DNA from: an uncultured Ruminococcus sp.
Lineage (GTDB): Bacteria > Bacillota > Clostridia > Oscillospirales > Ruminococcaceae
Reading direction: 5' to 3'
Assembly (NCBI GenBank): GCA_937902395.1
Contig: CALGTV010000083.1
Span: forward strand, 1-26,132
DNA length: 26,132 nt
This document shows, piece by piece, positions 7,179-14,495 of the stretch. A program made the position numbers and the translations under genes. The notes beneath the pieces are model-generated. The model made no database searches. It saw only the letters and a program-made list of their open reading frames with translations, and was not told the DNA's origin. Each line of letters opens with the position of its first letter. Position 1 is the first letter of the stretch.

Positions 7179-9143
7179 ATGCCGCAGATTAATGTATTAA
7201 GCAAGGAAATATCAGAGCTTATCGCCGCAGGAGAGGTTATTGAACGTCCCTCCTCGGTTATAAAGGAGCTTGTGGAAAATTCAATAGATTCGGGAGCAAG
7301 GCATATCACCGTTGAGATAAAAAACGGCGGTACGACCTATATGCGTGTTACCGACGACGGCTGCGGAATTGCCTTTGATGATGTTCCAAAAGCCTTTCTT
7401 CGTCATGCCACAAGCAAGATTTCCGAAAAAGACGACCTTGACAACATCTTTACCCTCGGATTCAGAGGTGAGGCTCTTGCCTCCGTCTGTGCCGTTTCAA
7501 AGGTGGAGCTTATGACAAAGCAGAAAGATGATGTCTACGGCACGCGATATACAATCGAGGGCAGTGTGGAAGTCTCCCACGAGGAAAGCGGCTGTCCCGA
7601 CGGTACAACTGTAATTATCCGCGATATTTTCTATAACGTCCCTGCTCGTGCAAAGTTCATGAAAAAGGACGTTACAGAGGCTAATGCGGTGAGCAGTATC
7701 GTCCAGAAAATTGCCCTTTCCCACCCCGATATCGCCATAAAAATGATACGCGATAACCGTGTGGAGTTCAACTCCAGCGGTGACGGAGAGCTGTATTCCG
7801 CAGTATACGCAATTTTTGGCAAGGATTTCGTCCGCGACCTACTCCCCGTTGACTACGAGGAAAACGGCATTAAAATAAGCGGATACATCATAAAACCCCT
7901 TTATGCCAAATTCAACCGTTCATTCCAGAATTTCTTCGTAAACGGCAGATTTGTAAAGTCTAAGCTGTGTTCCGCGGCACTTGAAAATTCCTATGAAAAT
8001 ATGATAATGACGGGGAAATTCCCTGCCTGCGTTCTTATGATAGATATGCACCCCTCACAAATGGACGTAAATATCCACCCCACCAAAGCGGAGGTGCGGT
8101 TCATCAACGAAAAGCAGGTGACAAATGCCATATATTTTGCTGTGAAAAACACATTTTCACAAAGCGGACTTATATACGAATTCGAAACAAAACAACAGCG
8201 TGACTGGTACAAACAGCCTGAACCTGAGCCTGTCATTCAGCAGGAAATCATGTTCACTCCCATTGCGGATATTGCCAAAAAAGAGGAGGAACTGCGTAAA
8301 GCCGAGGATATCCCGAAACCTGTCGCACCTTTGGCTGAGCCTGTAGTTCCTGTTGCTGAAACTATTGAAAAAAAAGTGCAGGAAATTCAGCCTGTTTCGG
8401 TTCCGGAAGTAAAAATGGAAACAGTCGAAGAAAAAATAATTGTTAGAGAAAATCCTGTTCCCGTTGTGGAAAAAGAAGAAACAAGCAGTTTTAAATATCT
8501 CAATGCAGAATCTTTTGAGGTGAAAACTCAACCTGTTATTACACAGCCTGCCCCAGAGCCGAAAAAGCCTGAACTTCCCGAAATAAAGGTGATTGGCGAA
8601 GCTTTTGGGCTTTACGTCATTATTGAATCCGAGGGCAAGCTGATTATGATTGACAAGCATGCCGCCCATGAGCGCATAATATTTGAGCGTCTGAAAAGCA
8701 GAAATTGCCGCCAGTACAGCCAGAAACTCCTTGTGGGGATAAAGCTTCTGCTGACAGCGGAGGAAATTGACGCACTTGAAAATAACAGCGAACTTCTTGA
8801 AGATATGGGATTTGCCTTTGATTTCAGCGAAAAACCCTATATCACTGCAACGGCGATTCCCACTTTCCTCATGGATTGCGACGCAGAGGCAATGATATGC
8901 GAGATTGCGGAGAATCTCCGCCGACATAAGCTGAATCCTCAGTCGTCCTATCTTGACGATGTATTGCACAATATGGCTTGCAAGGCGGCTATAAAGGCGA
9001 ATGACAAAAATACTCCCGAAGAAATGAAAGCTCTTGCGGAGCAGGTTTTTGCAGATGAAAAAATCCGCCATTGTCCCCACGGCAGACCTGTAATGTTTAC
9101 CATGACAAAGGCAAATATTGACCACCAGTTTAAACGGACTTAA
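7179..9143 (+). CDS. mutL: DNA mismatch repair protein MutL (endonuclease type)
   Basis: MutL links mismatch recognition by MutS to strand incision and excision. The 654-residue protein has the N-terminal GHKL ATPase with ELVENSIDSGA, DDGCGI, HATSKI and GFRGEAL, then a Pro/Glu/Val-rich linker at about 345-470. The C-terminal domain carries DKHAAHERIIFE at 492-503, which fits the DQHA(x)2E(x)4E metal-binding endonuclease motif. It also has ACKAAIKAN and CPHGRP (632-637), so this MutL should nick DNA itself, as in bacteria lacking MutH. The ATG at 7179 has a weak GTGGGG site (7169-7174) upstream. It lies between mutS and miaA and probably shares their transcript. Confidence 0.98.
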   Translation: MPQINVLSKEISELIAAGEVIERPSSVIKELVENSIDSGARHITVEIKNGGTTYMRVTDDGCGIAFDDVPKAFLRHATSKISEKDDLDNIFTLGFRGEALASVCAVSKVELMTKQKDDVYGTRYTIEGSVEVSHEESGCPDGTTVIIRDIFYNVPARAKFMKKDVTEANAVSSIVQKIALSHPDIAIKMIRDNRVEFNSSGDGELYSAVYAIFGKDFVRDLLPVDYEENGIKISGYIIKPLYAKFNRSFQNFFVNGRFVKSKLCSAALENSYENMIMTGKFPACVLMIDMHPSQMDVNIHPTKAEVRFINEKQVTNAIYFAVKNTFSQSGLIYEFETKQQRDWYKQPEPEPVIQQEIMFTPIADIAKKEEELRKAEDIPKPVAPLAEPVVPVAETIEKKVQEIQPVSVPEVKMETVEEKIIVRENPVPVVEKEETSSFKYLNAESFEVKTQPVITQPAPEPKKPELPEIKVIGEAFGLYVIIESEGKLIMIDKHAAHERIIFERLKSRNCRQYSQKLLVGIKLLLTAEEIDALENNSELLEDMGFAFDFSEKPYITATAIPTFLMDCDAEAMICEIAENLRRHKLNPQSSYLDDVLHNMACKAAIKANDKNTPEEMKALAEQVFADEKIRHCPHGRPVMFTMTKANIDHQFKRT

Positions 9144-9150
9144 AAGCTTG

Positions 9151-9175
9151 TAGGGACGGATATTATCCGCCCTTG
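9151..9175. repeat. Palindromic repeat between mutL and miaA
   Basis: The near-perfect hairpin AGGG-A-CGGATA-T-TATCCG-CCCT (9152-9173, one bulged A) lies 8 bases after the mutL stop codon. Its GATATTATCCGCCCT half is identical to 21-35 in the groESL terminator. No T-tract follows on the plus strand, so it is not a classical terminator for mutL. It is better described as a copy of a small dispersed palindrome that could stabilise or pause the transcript before miaA. Confidence 0.65.
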
Positions 9176-9203
9176 CACCAAACAACAAAAAAGGAGGGAT
9201 ATT

Positions 9204-10151
9204 TTGATACAAAACAAACCAAAAGTTATTGCTGTATGCGGACCGACGGCAAGCGGTAAAACATGGCTTGGCGTGGAGCTTGCGCTGCTCCTTGACGGCG
9301 AAATTGTCTCCGCAGATTCAATGCAGATTTATAAAGGTATGGATATCGCCTCCGCAAAGCCCACAGAGGCTGAAAAAAAGGGAGTACCGCATCATCTTAT
9401 GAATTTCCTTGACCGTGATGTAACATTCAGCGCCGCTGATTACGTCCGACTTGCCCACGAGAAAATCAAGGATATTCTCAGCAGAGGGAAAATGCCAATT
9501 ATCGTAGGCGGCACGGGACTTTATATTGACTCACTGCTCAACAATGTGAATTTTTCCGAGGTAAAAAGCGATGAGGAATACAGAAAGAGTCTGTACGATT
9601 TCGCCGCTGAAAATGGCAACGAAGTGCTTTATGAGCGACTTTTGAAAGCTGACCCCGAAGCCGCCGAACAGATACACATGAATAATCTTGTCCGAGTTAT
9701 ACGCGCTCTCGAGGTAATACACGTTACAGGCAGGAAATTCAGTGACCTCAAAGCTGAAAGCCGTCTTGTTGAAAGTCCTTACGACTCGCTTATAATCGGG
9801 CTTAATGCCGCTGACCGTTCCGTGTTGTACGACAGAATCAATCAGAGGGTTGATGAAATGGTGAAAGCAGGACTTGTTGATGAGGCGCGTGAACTGTGGC
9901 AATCTCCGCCTATGAAAACAGCGGCAAACGCTATCGGCTACAAGGAGCTTATCCCATATTTTGAAAATGAAATGACTTTAGGCGAATGTATAGACAAAAT
10001 CAAACAGGAAACACGACGTTATGCCAAAAGACAGCTCACTTGGTTTAGAAGAAATGACAGTATTGAGTGGATAATTATAGATGATTTTGGTAAAAAGTGT
10101 GAAATTTTTGAAAAATGTAAAAAAGCTATAGCAAAATACGGAATAATGTGA
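9204..10151 (+). CDS. miaA: tRNA dimethylallyltransferase MiaA
   Basis: MiaA transfers a dimethylallyl group from DMAPP to N6 of A37 in tRNAs reading UNN codons, giving i6A, the substrate of MiaB encoded upstream. The 315-residue protein has the P-loop GPTASGKT at 13-20, the substrate motif DSMQIYKGMDIASAKP and VGGTGLYIDSLL, all diagnostic of the family at normal length. The start is a TTG at 9204, supported by AAGGAGG (9191-9197) with 6-base spacing and by the alignment of the P-loop near the N-terminus. miaA followed by hfq is a widely conserved order. The hfq promoter overlaps the end of this gene. Confidence 0.97.
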   Translation: MIQNKPKVIAVCGPTASGKTWLGVELALLLDGEIVSADSMQIYKGMDIASAKPTEAEKKGVPHHLMNFLDRDVTFSAADYVRLAHEKIKDILSRGKMPIIVGGTGLYIDSLLNNVNFSEVKSDEEYRKSLYDFAAENGNEVLYERLLKADPEAAEQIHMNNLVRVIRALEVIHVTGRKFSDLKAESRLVESPYDSLIIGLNAADRSVLYDRINQRVDEMVKAGLVDEARELWQSPPMKTAANAIGYKELIPYFENEMTLGECIDKIKQETRRYAKRQLTWFRRNDSIEWIIIDDFGKKCEIFEKCKKAIAKYGIM

Positions 10152-10157
10152 TATAAT
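10149..10157 (+). promoter_or_regulatory. Extended -10 promoter for hfq
   Basis: TGATATAAT gives a TG-N-TATAAT extended -10 box at the end of miaA. No good -35 box is found 16-18 bases upstream, which is tolerated by extended -10 promoters. A start near 10164 would give an hfq leader of roughly 115 bases. Confidence 0.5.
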
Positions 10158-10189
10158 GTATAGTGTGTATTTTTATCTATGGGTAAATT

Positions 10190-10258
10190 ATGGATAAACA
10201 GACGCACGATGTAGAACAAAATAACCCGTTTCGCCGCAAATCCGCGGAACAGGAATAA
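10190..10258 (+). CDS. Possible 22-codon leader ORF upstream of hfq
   Basis: An ATG-started frame encodes a hydrophilic peptide (MDKQTHDVEQNN..., 22 residues) and ends 20 bases before hfq. The upstream GGGTAA is a poor ribosome binding site. The peptide resembles nothing I know. It may be a chance frame in the hfq leader, so it is listed as a candidate only. Confidence 0.2.
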   Translation: MDKQTHDVEQNNPFRRKSAEQE

Positions 10259-10278
10259 AAAAAGAATGGAGAATAATT

Positions 10279-10518
10279 ATGAACAAGGCTATCAATTTAC
10301 AGGATGTTTTCCTTAATCAGTGCCGTAAAGGTAAAATTGCCGTTACTATAATCCTTACAAACGGATTTCAGTTCAAGGGACTGGTAAAGGGCTTTGATAA
10401 TTACGTTGCTATTTTCGACTGCGACGGCAAACAGCAGCTTGTGTACAAGCATGCTATTTCTACAATTATCCCTGCTAAAGCAGTTTCTATCCTCGATACA
10501 GCTGATAAGGCAGAGTAA
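10279..10518 (+). CDS. hfq: RNA-binding protein Hfq
   Basis: Hfq is a ring-shaped hexameric Sm-like protein that binds U-rich and A-rich RNA and assists small-RNA regulation; its role in Firmicutes is more limited than in enterobacteria. The 79-residue protein contains the full Sm fold: NLQDVFLNQ at the N-terminal helix, the Sm1 region with GFDNYVAIF, and the Sm2 motif YKHAISTIIP. There is almost no C-terminal tail, as is usual for Gram-positive Hfq. A modest GGAGA lies upstream. It probably has its own promoter inside the end of miaA and is followed 11 bases later by the HlyD-like gene, so the division cluster may be partly co-transcribed with it. Confidence 0.98.
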   Translation: MNKAINLQDVFLNQCRKGKIAVTIILTNGFQFKGLVKGFDNYVAIFDCDGKQQLVYKHAISTIIPAKAVSILDTADKAE

Positions 10519-10529
10519 GCGGTGATATA

Positions 10530-11810
10530 ATGCAGTCAAACAAATCCGGCAATAAATCGGAAAGCAGCTTTGTCGTAAAATCACTGAGAAATCTGGTGCT
10601 TGTACTCCTGTTTATCGTGTTTATAAGCATTATGTATAACTTTCAGAATAAGGGTGTTACTACGGAAACAGCTCTGCTTTCTGACGCTATCTTTTCCGAG
10701 GAGATTCAGGGTGTGTTTATCCGTGAGGAAACTCCTGTAACTTACAGCGGAAAAGGTGTTCTCAGCTATAAAGTAGAGGACGGCGGTAAGGTCGGAAAAA
10801 AAGAGGTCATTGCCGATGTTTACCCCAACGATGAACAGATAACTCGTAACCGCGAAATTGCAAAGCTTGAACGTGAGCTTGCTATTCTTGAAAAGATACA
10901 GAATCCCGGTACACTTGAATCTGCTCAGCCGGCAGGACTTTCTGTGAATATCAGCGAAAGCTACCGCAGTCTGCTCTACAGCAGAGATATGAAAGATTAT
11001 GATACTCTCCGCGATGAAATGGAAAATCTCGTTGTGGGAATGAGTACATATCAGATAATTACGCAGCAGGTTACTGGATTTAATCAGCAGATAATTGATA
11101 TCAATGCAAATCTTGCAGAGCTGAAAGCGGCATCCGCTGCTCCCGTTGAATCCATTAAGTCAAGGGATTCAGCATATTTTGTAAGCTATTGCGACGGTTA
11201 TGAATCAGAACTTACCCCCGATAATCTGGACAAGCTGACAATAGGTCAGCTCAGCAGCATCACCGACAGAAAAAGCGATGAGCCTTCAATTGTCGGAAAA
11301 ATGGTTGACGGCTATGAATGGTATCTTGCAGGCGTGATAAACAATAGCAGAAAGCTCTATTCAATCGGCGACTATATTTATATCAGTTTCGATTATTCCG
11401 ATGAAAAGTATGATGCGGAAATCGTTGATATACGGGACGAGGGTAATCCCGAAAAGAGCATTATTATCTTGAAATGCAGTCATTTCAATGCAAAATTTGT
11501 TGAACACCGCGTACAGAGATGCAAGCTTATAAAGGGTGAATACAGCGGTCTTAAAGTTCCCCGTGAAGCTATACGCTTTGATGATGTGGAAAAAAGGACT
11601 ACAAATGCCGAGGGCGAAACCGACGGTATGACTATTGTCAATACAAAGGGTGTATACATCATGAAAGGTGAACAGATGATGTTCAAAAAAATAGATGTTA
11701 TTTATGAGGGTACAGATTACGTACTTTCAAGGATTCATGAGGAAGATTCCTCCTATCTTGCCCTTTATGACGATATCTTAATGGAAACCGAGGGAGAATT
11801 CAATGGATAA
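10530..11810 (+). CDS. HlyD-like single-pass membrane protein
   Basis: The 426-residue protein has a short cytoplasmic N-terminus, one hydrophobic segment at about residues 20-40 (LRNLVLVLLFIVFISIMY) and a large predicted extracytoplasmic part. That part resembles a membrane-fusion or adaptor protein. A lipoyl-like half (GVLSYKVEDGGKVGKKEVIADVY broken over about residues 74-96) is followed by a helical hairpin rich in Glu/Lys/Leu. A beta-barrel-like region (YSIGDYIYISFDY) comes next. HlyD proteins normally act with exporters, but no ABC or other exporter gene is adjacent. The gene overlaps the YggS-type gene by 8 bases and lies in front of sepF-ylmH-divIVA, so a cell-envelope or division role is possible. 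That role is inference. The family assignment is moderately sure. Confidence 0.7.
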   Translation: MQSNKSGNKSESSFVVKSLRNLVLVLLFIVFISIMYNFQNKGVTTETALLSDAIFSEEIQGVFIREETPVTYSGKGVLSYKVEDGGKVGKKEVIADVYPNDEQITRNREIAKLERELAILEKIQNPGTLESAQPAGLSVNISESYRSLLYSRDMKDYDTLRDEMENLVVGMSTYQIITQQVTGFNQQIIDINANLAELKAASAAPVESIKSRDSAYFVSYCDGYESELTPDNLDKLTIGQLSSITDRKSDEPSIVGKMVDGYEWYLAGVINNSRKLYSIGDYIYISFDYSDEKYDAEIVDIRDEGNPEKSIIILKCSHFNAKFVEHRVQRCKLIKGEYSGLKVPREAIRFDDVEKRTTNAEGETDGMTIVNTKGVYIMKGEQMMFKKIDVIYEGTDYVLSRIHEEDSSYLALYDDILMETEGEFNG

Positions 11811-12504
11811 TTACAGCTTCGAGACCGTTAAAGAGAATATCAGGATAATTAATGAGAATATCCGTGAGGTGCAGGAAAGATATGGCTGCAATCAGTCCAC
11901 GGAGCTTATGGCTGTAACAAAAACAGTTCCCCCTGAGGTTGTAAACTGGGTGTTCGGAGAGAGTGTGAACCTGTTGGGCGAAAACAGAGTTCAAGAATTT
12001 CTCTCTAAAAAAGATTGCTATGATATGAGCACTTCACCGAGGATTCACTTTATCGGGCATTTGCAAACAAATAAAGTTAAATACATTATCGATGATGTCG
12101 ATATGATACAATCTGTTGACAGCTTAAAGCTGGCACAGGAAATAAACCGCCTTGCACTTGCGCATAATAAGATTATGGATGTGCTATGCGAGGTAAATAT
12201 CGGAGGAGAGGAAAGTAAAAGCGGAATTTCCCCCGATGAAACTGAAAATCTTATTGAAAAGCTCAGCGGCATGGAGGGAATAAGAGTAAAAGGTCTTATG
12301 ACTATACCTCCGCCTGTGGACAGCGATATCTACTTCGGCAGAATGGCAGAGCTTTTTGGCAGAATAAAGGATAAAGCCATTGAGGGTATTTCAATGGATA
12401 CTCTTTCAATGGGTATGACCCACGATTATGCCGCAGCTGTGAAGTATGGTTCAACTATAGTCAGAGTTGGTACGGGCATTTTCGGAAAAAGGGATTACAG
12501 ATAA
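11803..12504 (+). CDS. YggS/YlmE-family PLP-binding protein
   Basis: Members of this family (YggS, YlmE, PLPBP) are single-domain alanine-racemase-fold proteins that bind pyridoxal phosphate and help vitamin B6 and amino-acid homeostasis, without proven enzymatic activity. The 233-residue protein has the cofactor lysine Lys40 in MAVTKTVP, the IHFIGHLQTNK motif, VNIGGEESKSG and the phosphate-binding C-terminal end SMGMTHDY...GSTIVRVGTGIFG. Length is typical. It overlaps the end of the HlyD-like gene by 8 bases, which suggests translational coupling. The position directly before sepF matches ylmE-ylmF of B. subtilis. Confidence 0.95.
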   Translation: MDNYSFETVKENIRIINENIREVQERYGCNQSTELMAVTKTVPPEVVNWVFGESVNLLGENRVQEFLSKKDCYDMSTSPRIHFIGHLQTNKVKYIIDDVDMIQSVDSLKLAQEINRLALAHNKIMDVLCEVNIGGEESKSGISPDETENLIEKLSGMEGIRVKGLMTIPPPVDSDIYFGRMAELFGRIKDKAIEGISMDTLSMGMTHDYAAAVKYGSTIVRVGTGIFGKRDYR

Positions 12505-12536
12505 CAACGTTTATACGTAAAATAGGCGATTAAGGG

Positions 12537-12585
12537 ATTTTCCGCATTATTCCCCGAAAGCTGAACTAAGGAAAATGCGGAGAAT
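12537..12585 (+). promoter_or_regulatory. Long hairpin in front of sepF
   Basis: A 12-bp stem (12537-12548 with 12574-12585, one G-U pair) continues, past a bulged A, into a 4-bp inner stem (12550-12553 with 12570-12573) and a 16-base loop. The right arm ends at the base just before GGAG (12586-12589), the ribosome binding site for the ATG at 12596. No T-tract follows, so it is not an intrinsic terminator. It could control access to the sepF start or be a processing site. Confidence 0.6.
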
Positions 12586-12595
12586 GGAGTATACT

Positions 12596-13129
12596 ATGAA
12601 ATTATTTGATTTTGCTAAGGATTTCTTTTTTTCATCCGATGAGGAAGAAGAACTGAACGAAAGCGCAACTTATGAGGAAGAACCCCGTCAGGAAAGACCT
12701 TCAAGAAGTTCCTCATCTGCTTCATCTTCTTACTCAGCATCTTCATCAGCATCTTCTTCATCTTCATCCTACAGCACAACAGCTCAGGAGCGTGAGGAGG
12801 CTATGGCTGAAATCAACAGAAGAAATAAGGTTGTGAACATTCAGGCAACAGCACAGCTTCAGGTTGTTCTCGTAAAGCCCTCCGCTTTCACAGATGCAAA
12901 GCAGATTGCAGACCACCTCATTTCAAAGAAAACAGTTGTTCTTAACCTCGAAACAGCTTCTCCCGATAACAAGAGAAGAATTATTGACTTCCTCGGCGGT
13001 GTTGCTTATGCAAACGGCGGAAGCCTCAAGCCCGTTGCTAATCTCACTTATATTATTACCCCCTACAATGTTGGATTCATCGGTGAGGACTTAGTTGGAG
13101 AGCTTGAAAACAACGGCGTATTCATCTGA
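12596..13129 (+). CDS. sepF: Cell division protein SepF
   Basis: SepF polymerises into rings that bundle FtsZ filaments and anchor them to the membrane. I chose the ATG at 12596 (177 residues): it has GGAG 6 bases upstream and gives the usual amphipathic membrane-targeting start MKLFDFAKDFF. Alternative ATGs at 12575 and 12584 lie inside a predicted hairpin. After an acidic stretch (residues 15-29) comes a low-complexity linker at 36-60 with 19 serines in 25 residues. The SepF core then runs from about residue 80 to the end (VVNIQATAQLQVVLVKP, LISKKTVVLNLE, RIIDFLGGVAYANGG). The stop overlaps the ylmH start by one base. ylmG, which separates them in B. subtilis, is absent. Confidence 0.95.
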   Translation: MKLFDFAKDFFFSSDEEEELNESATYEEEPRQERPSRSSSSASSSYSASSSASSSSSSYSTTAQEREEAMAEINRRNKVVNIQATAQLQVVLVKPSAFTDAKQIADHLISKKTVVLNLETASPDNKRRIIDFLGGVAYANGGSLKPVANLTYIITPYNVGFIGEDLVGELENNGVFI

Positions 13130-13893
13130 TGAATAATTCGTCCGATACGCTTTTAGCTCCGAAAATAGCCGATATGATACGGCGGTGCGAAAGGGACGGA
13201 TGCAGCGTTTTCTCCCGTTTTCTCGATGAAAGGGAATGCGCGGAGGCTGAAATCTATTGCAAAAAAAACGCAGGAGAGCTGAAATACGGCTTCTTCGGCG
13301 GATTCTCCGACGCTCAGCGGCGTATCCTTGCACTGTATCACGATTATTCCGCTGACTATATCAGCGAGGAGCTTCCCATAGTCTGCCTTACTTTTACTTT
13401 TCGCAGTGAGGACAGCATTTCACATCGTGATTTTCTCGGTTCATTTATGGCGCTGAGATTAAAGCGTGATACTATCGGCGATATTGTTATAAAAGACGGT
13501 ATGGCTCAGGCGGCAGTTACAGAAACTGCAGCAAGGGATATAACCGCAAGTATTTCAAAAATAGGCAGGGTAGGTGTAAAGATTACTGATAGCCGCCCCT
13601 TTGAATTGACTGTTGAAGAAACAAGAAAGTTCAAAGAGCAGGGATGTACAGTTGCCTCTCTCCGCCTTGATTGTGTAGTTGCTGCAGCGGCAAATATAAG
13701 CCGCGATAAAGCAGCGTCGCTTATCCGCTCCGAAAAGGCAGAAGTAAATCACTTTCCTGCCCTGTCCGTCTCCCGTGAGCTCAAAGAGGGGGATATACTT
13801 TCAATCCGCGGATATGGCAGATTTGTTCTTTCGGGTATAAACGGCACTACCAAAAAAGGCCGTATACACATAATTCTGAAAAAATATATTTAG
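13129..13893 (+). CDS. ylmH: YlmH-family S4-domain RNA-binding protein
   Basis: YlmH proteins bind ribosomal RNA through an S4 domain; the B. subtilis protein (also named RqcP2) has been linked to ribosome-associated quality control. The 254-residue protein has the family's N-terminal region with SHRDFLGSFMALRLKRDTIGDI. The C-terminal S4 domain runs from about residue 178 to 254 (LRLDCVVAAAANISRDKAASLI...LKEGDILSIRGYGRF). Its ATG overlaps the sepF stop codon (TGATG), so translation is probably coupled. The order sepF-ylmH-divIVA-ileS matches B. subtilis and supports the call. The earlier link of ylmH to division rests mainly on this gene order. Confidence 0.92.
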   Translation: MNNSSDTLLAPKIADMIRRCERDGCSVFSRFLDERECAEAEIYCKKNAGELKYGFFGGFSDAQRRILALYHDYSADYISEELPIVCLTFTFRSEDSISHRDFLGSFMALRLKRDTIGDIVIKDGMAQAAVTETAARDITASISKIGRVGVKITDSRPFELTVEETRKFKEQGCTVASLRLDCVVAAAANISRDKAASLIRSEKAEVNHFPALSVSRELKEGDILSIRGYGRFVLSGINGTTKKGRIHIILKKYI

Positions 13894-13905
13894 AGGTGAA
13901 TAGCT

Positions 13906-14454
13906 ATGATTACTTCAAAAGATGTAAGAAATAAAAGATTCGAAAAAGCTGCTTTCGGCTATAAGCTGGAGGAAATTGATGAGTTTCTCGCACAGCTCGA
14001 GGCTGAACTTGACGAAATGGAGCGTGAGCGTCAGGAAGCTAACAACAAGATTCAGATTCTTGCTGACAAGGTAAGAGAGTACATGAAGGACGAGGACGCT
14101 CTCAAGGACGCTCTCCTCGGTGCTCAGAAGCAGGGACATCTTGTTATCAACGAGGCTAACGCAAAGGCTGAGGAAATTCTTGCTGCTGCTCAGGCTAAGG
14201 CTGCAGAGCTTGAAGATGAAGCTGTACGTCAGCACGCTGAGGCTATGGAAAGAAACAGAATTGAAATCGCTAAGGAAAAGGACAGCCTTACAGAAGCACG
14301 CCGTCAGGTTGCTGAGTTCAAAAAGACACTTTTCGATATGTATAAAACTCACCTCGAAATGATTTCCACAATGCCCGACGCATTTGATGAGGAATTTGAA
14401 ACAGAGACAGCTGAGGAAATTGCTGCCGCTGTTGCTGCTGAAAACGAAGAATGA
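13906..14454 (+). CDS. divIVA: DivIVA-domain cell division/polarity protein
   Basis: DivIVA proteins are coiled-coil scaffolds that bind negatively curved membrane at poles and septa and recruit other division factors. The 182-residue protein has the N-terminal membrane-binding domain (residues 1-60; ITSKDVRNKRFEKAAFGYKLEEIDEFL). A long, charged, heptad-type coiled coil with an Ala/Glu/Lys-rich middle follows to about residue 150, and the tail is acidic. AGAGGTGAA (13891-13899) precedes the start. It follows ylmH by 12 bases and precedes ileS as in B. subtilis. The identification as a DivIVA-domain protein is firm; whether it acts at poles, septum or in elongation cannot be told from sequence. 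Confidence 0.94.
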   Translation: MITSKDVRNKRFEKAAFGYKLEEIDEFLAQLEAELDEMERERQEANNKIQILADKVREYMKDEDALKDALLGAQKQGHLVINEANAKAEEILAAAQAKAAELEDEAVRQHAEAMERNRIEIAKEKDSLTEARRQVAEFKKTLFDMYKTHLEMISTMPDAFDEEFETETAEEIAAAVAAENEE

Positions 14455-14495
14455 AAGGAGAATCATCACAAAAAAGTGATGAATCGGTGATACCA

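Noticed and set aside
8157..9212. A 351-codon open frame on the minus strand opposite mutL and the miaA start
   Set aside because: It is the antisense of the conserved MutL C-terminal domain, is rich in Phe, Cys, Asn and Arg in a way typical of shadow frames, and has no plausible ribosome binding site.
12575..12595. Earlier sepF starts at 12575 or 12584
   Set aside because: The AAGGA upstream is too close to the first ATG, both ATGs lie in a predicted stem, and the family N-terminus fits MKLFDFAKDFF at 12596 with GGAG at the right distance.
14455..14495. T-box riboswitch upstream of ileS
   Set aside because: The gap is only 41 bases, and neither the specifier-stem layout nor the T-box GGTGGNACC sequence is present; ileS appears to be transcribed with divIVA.
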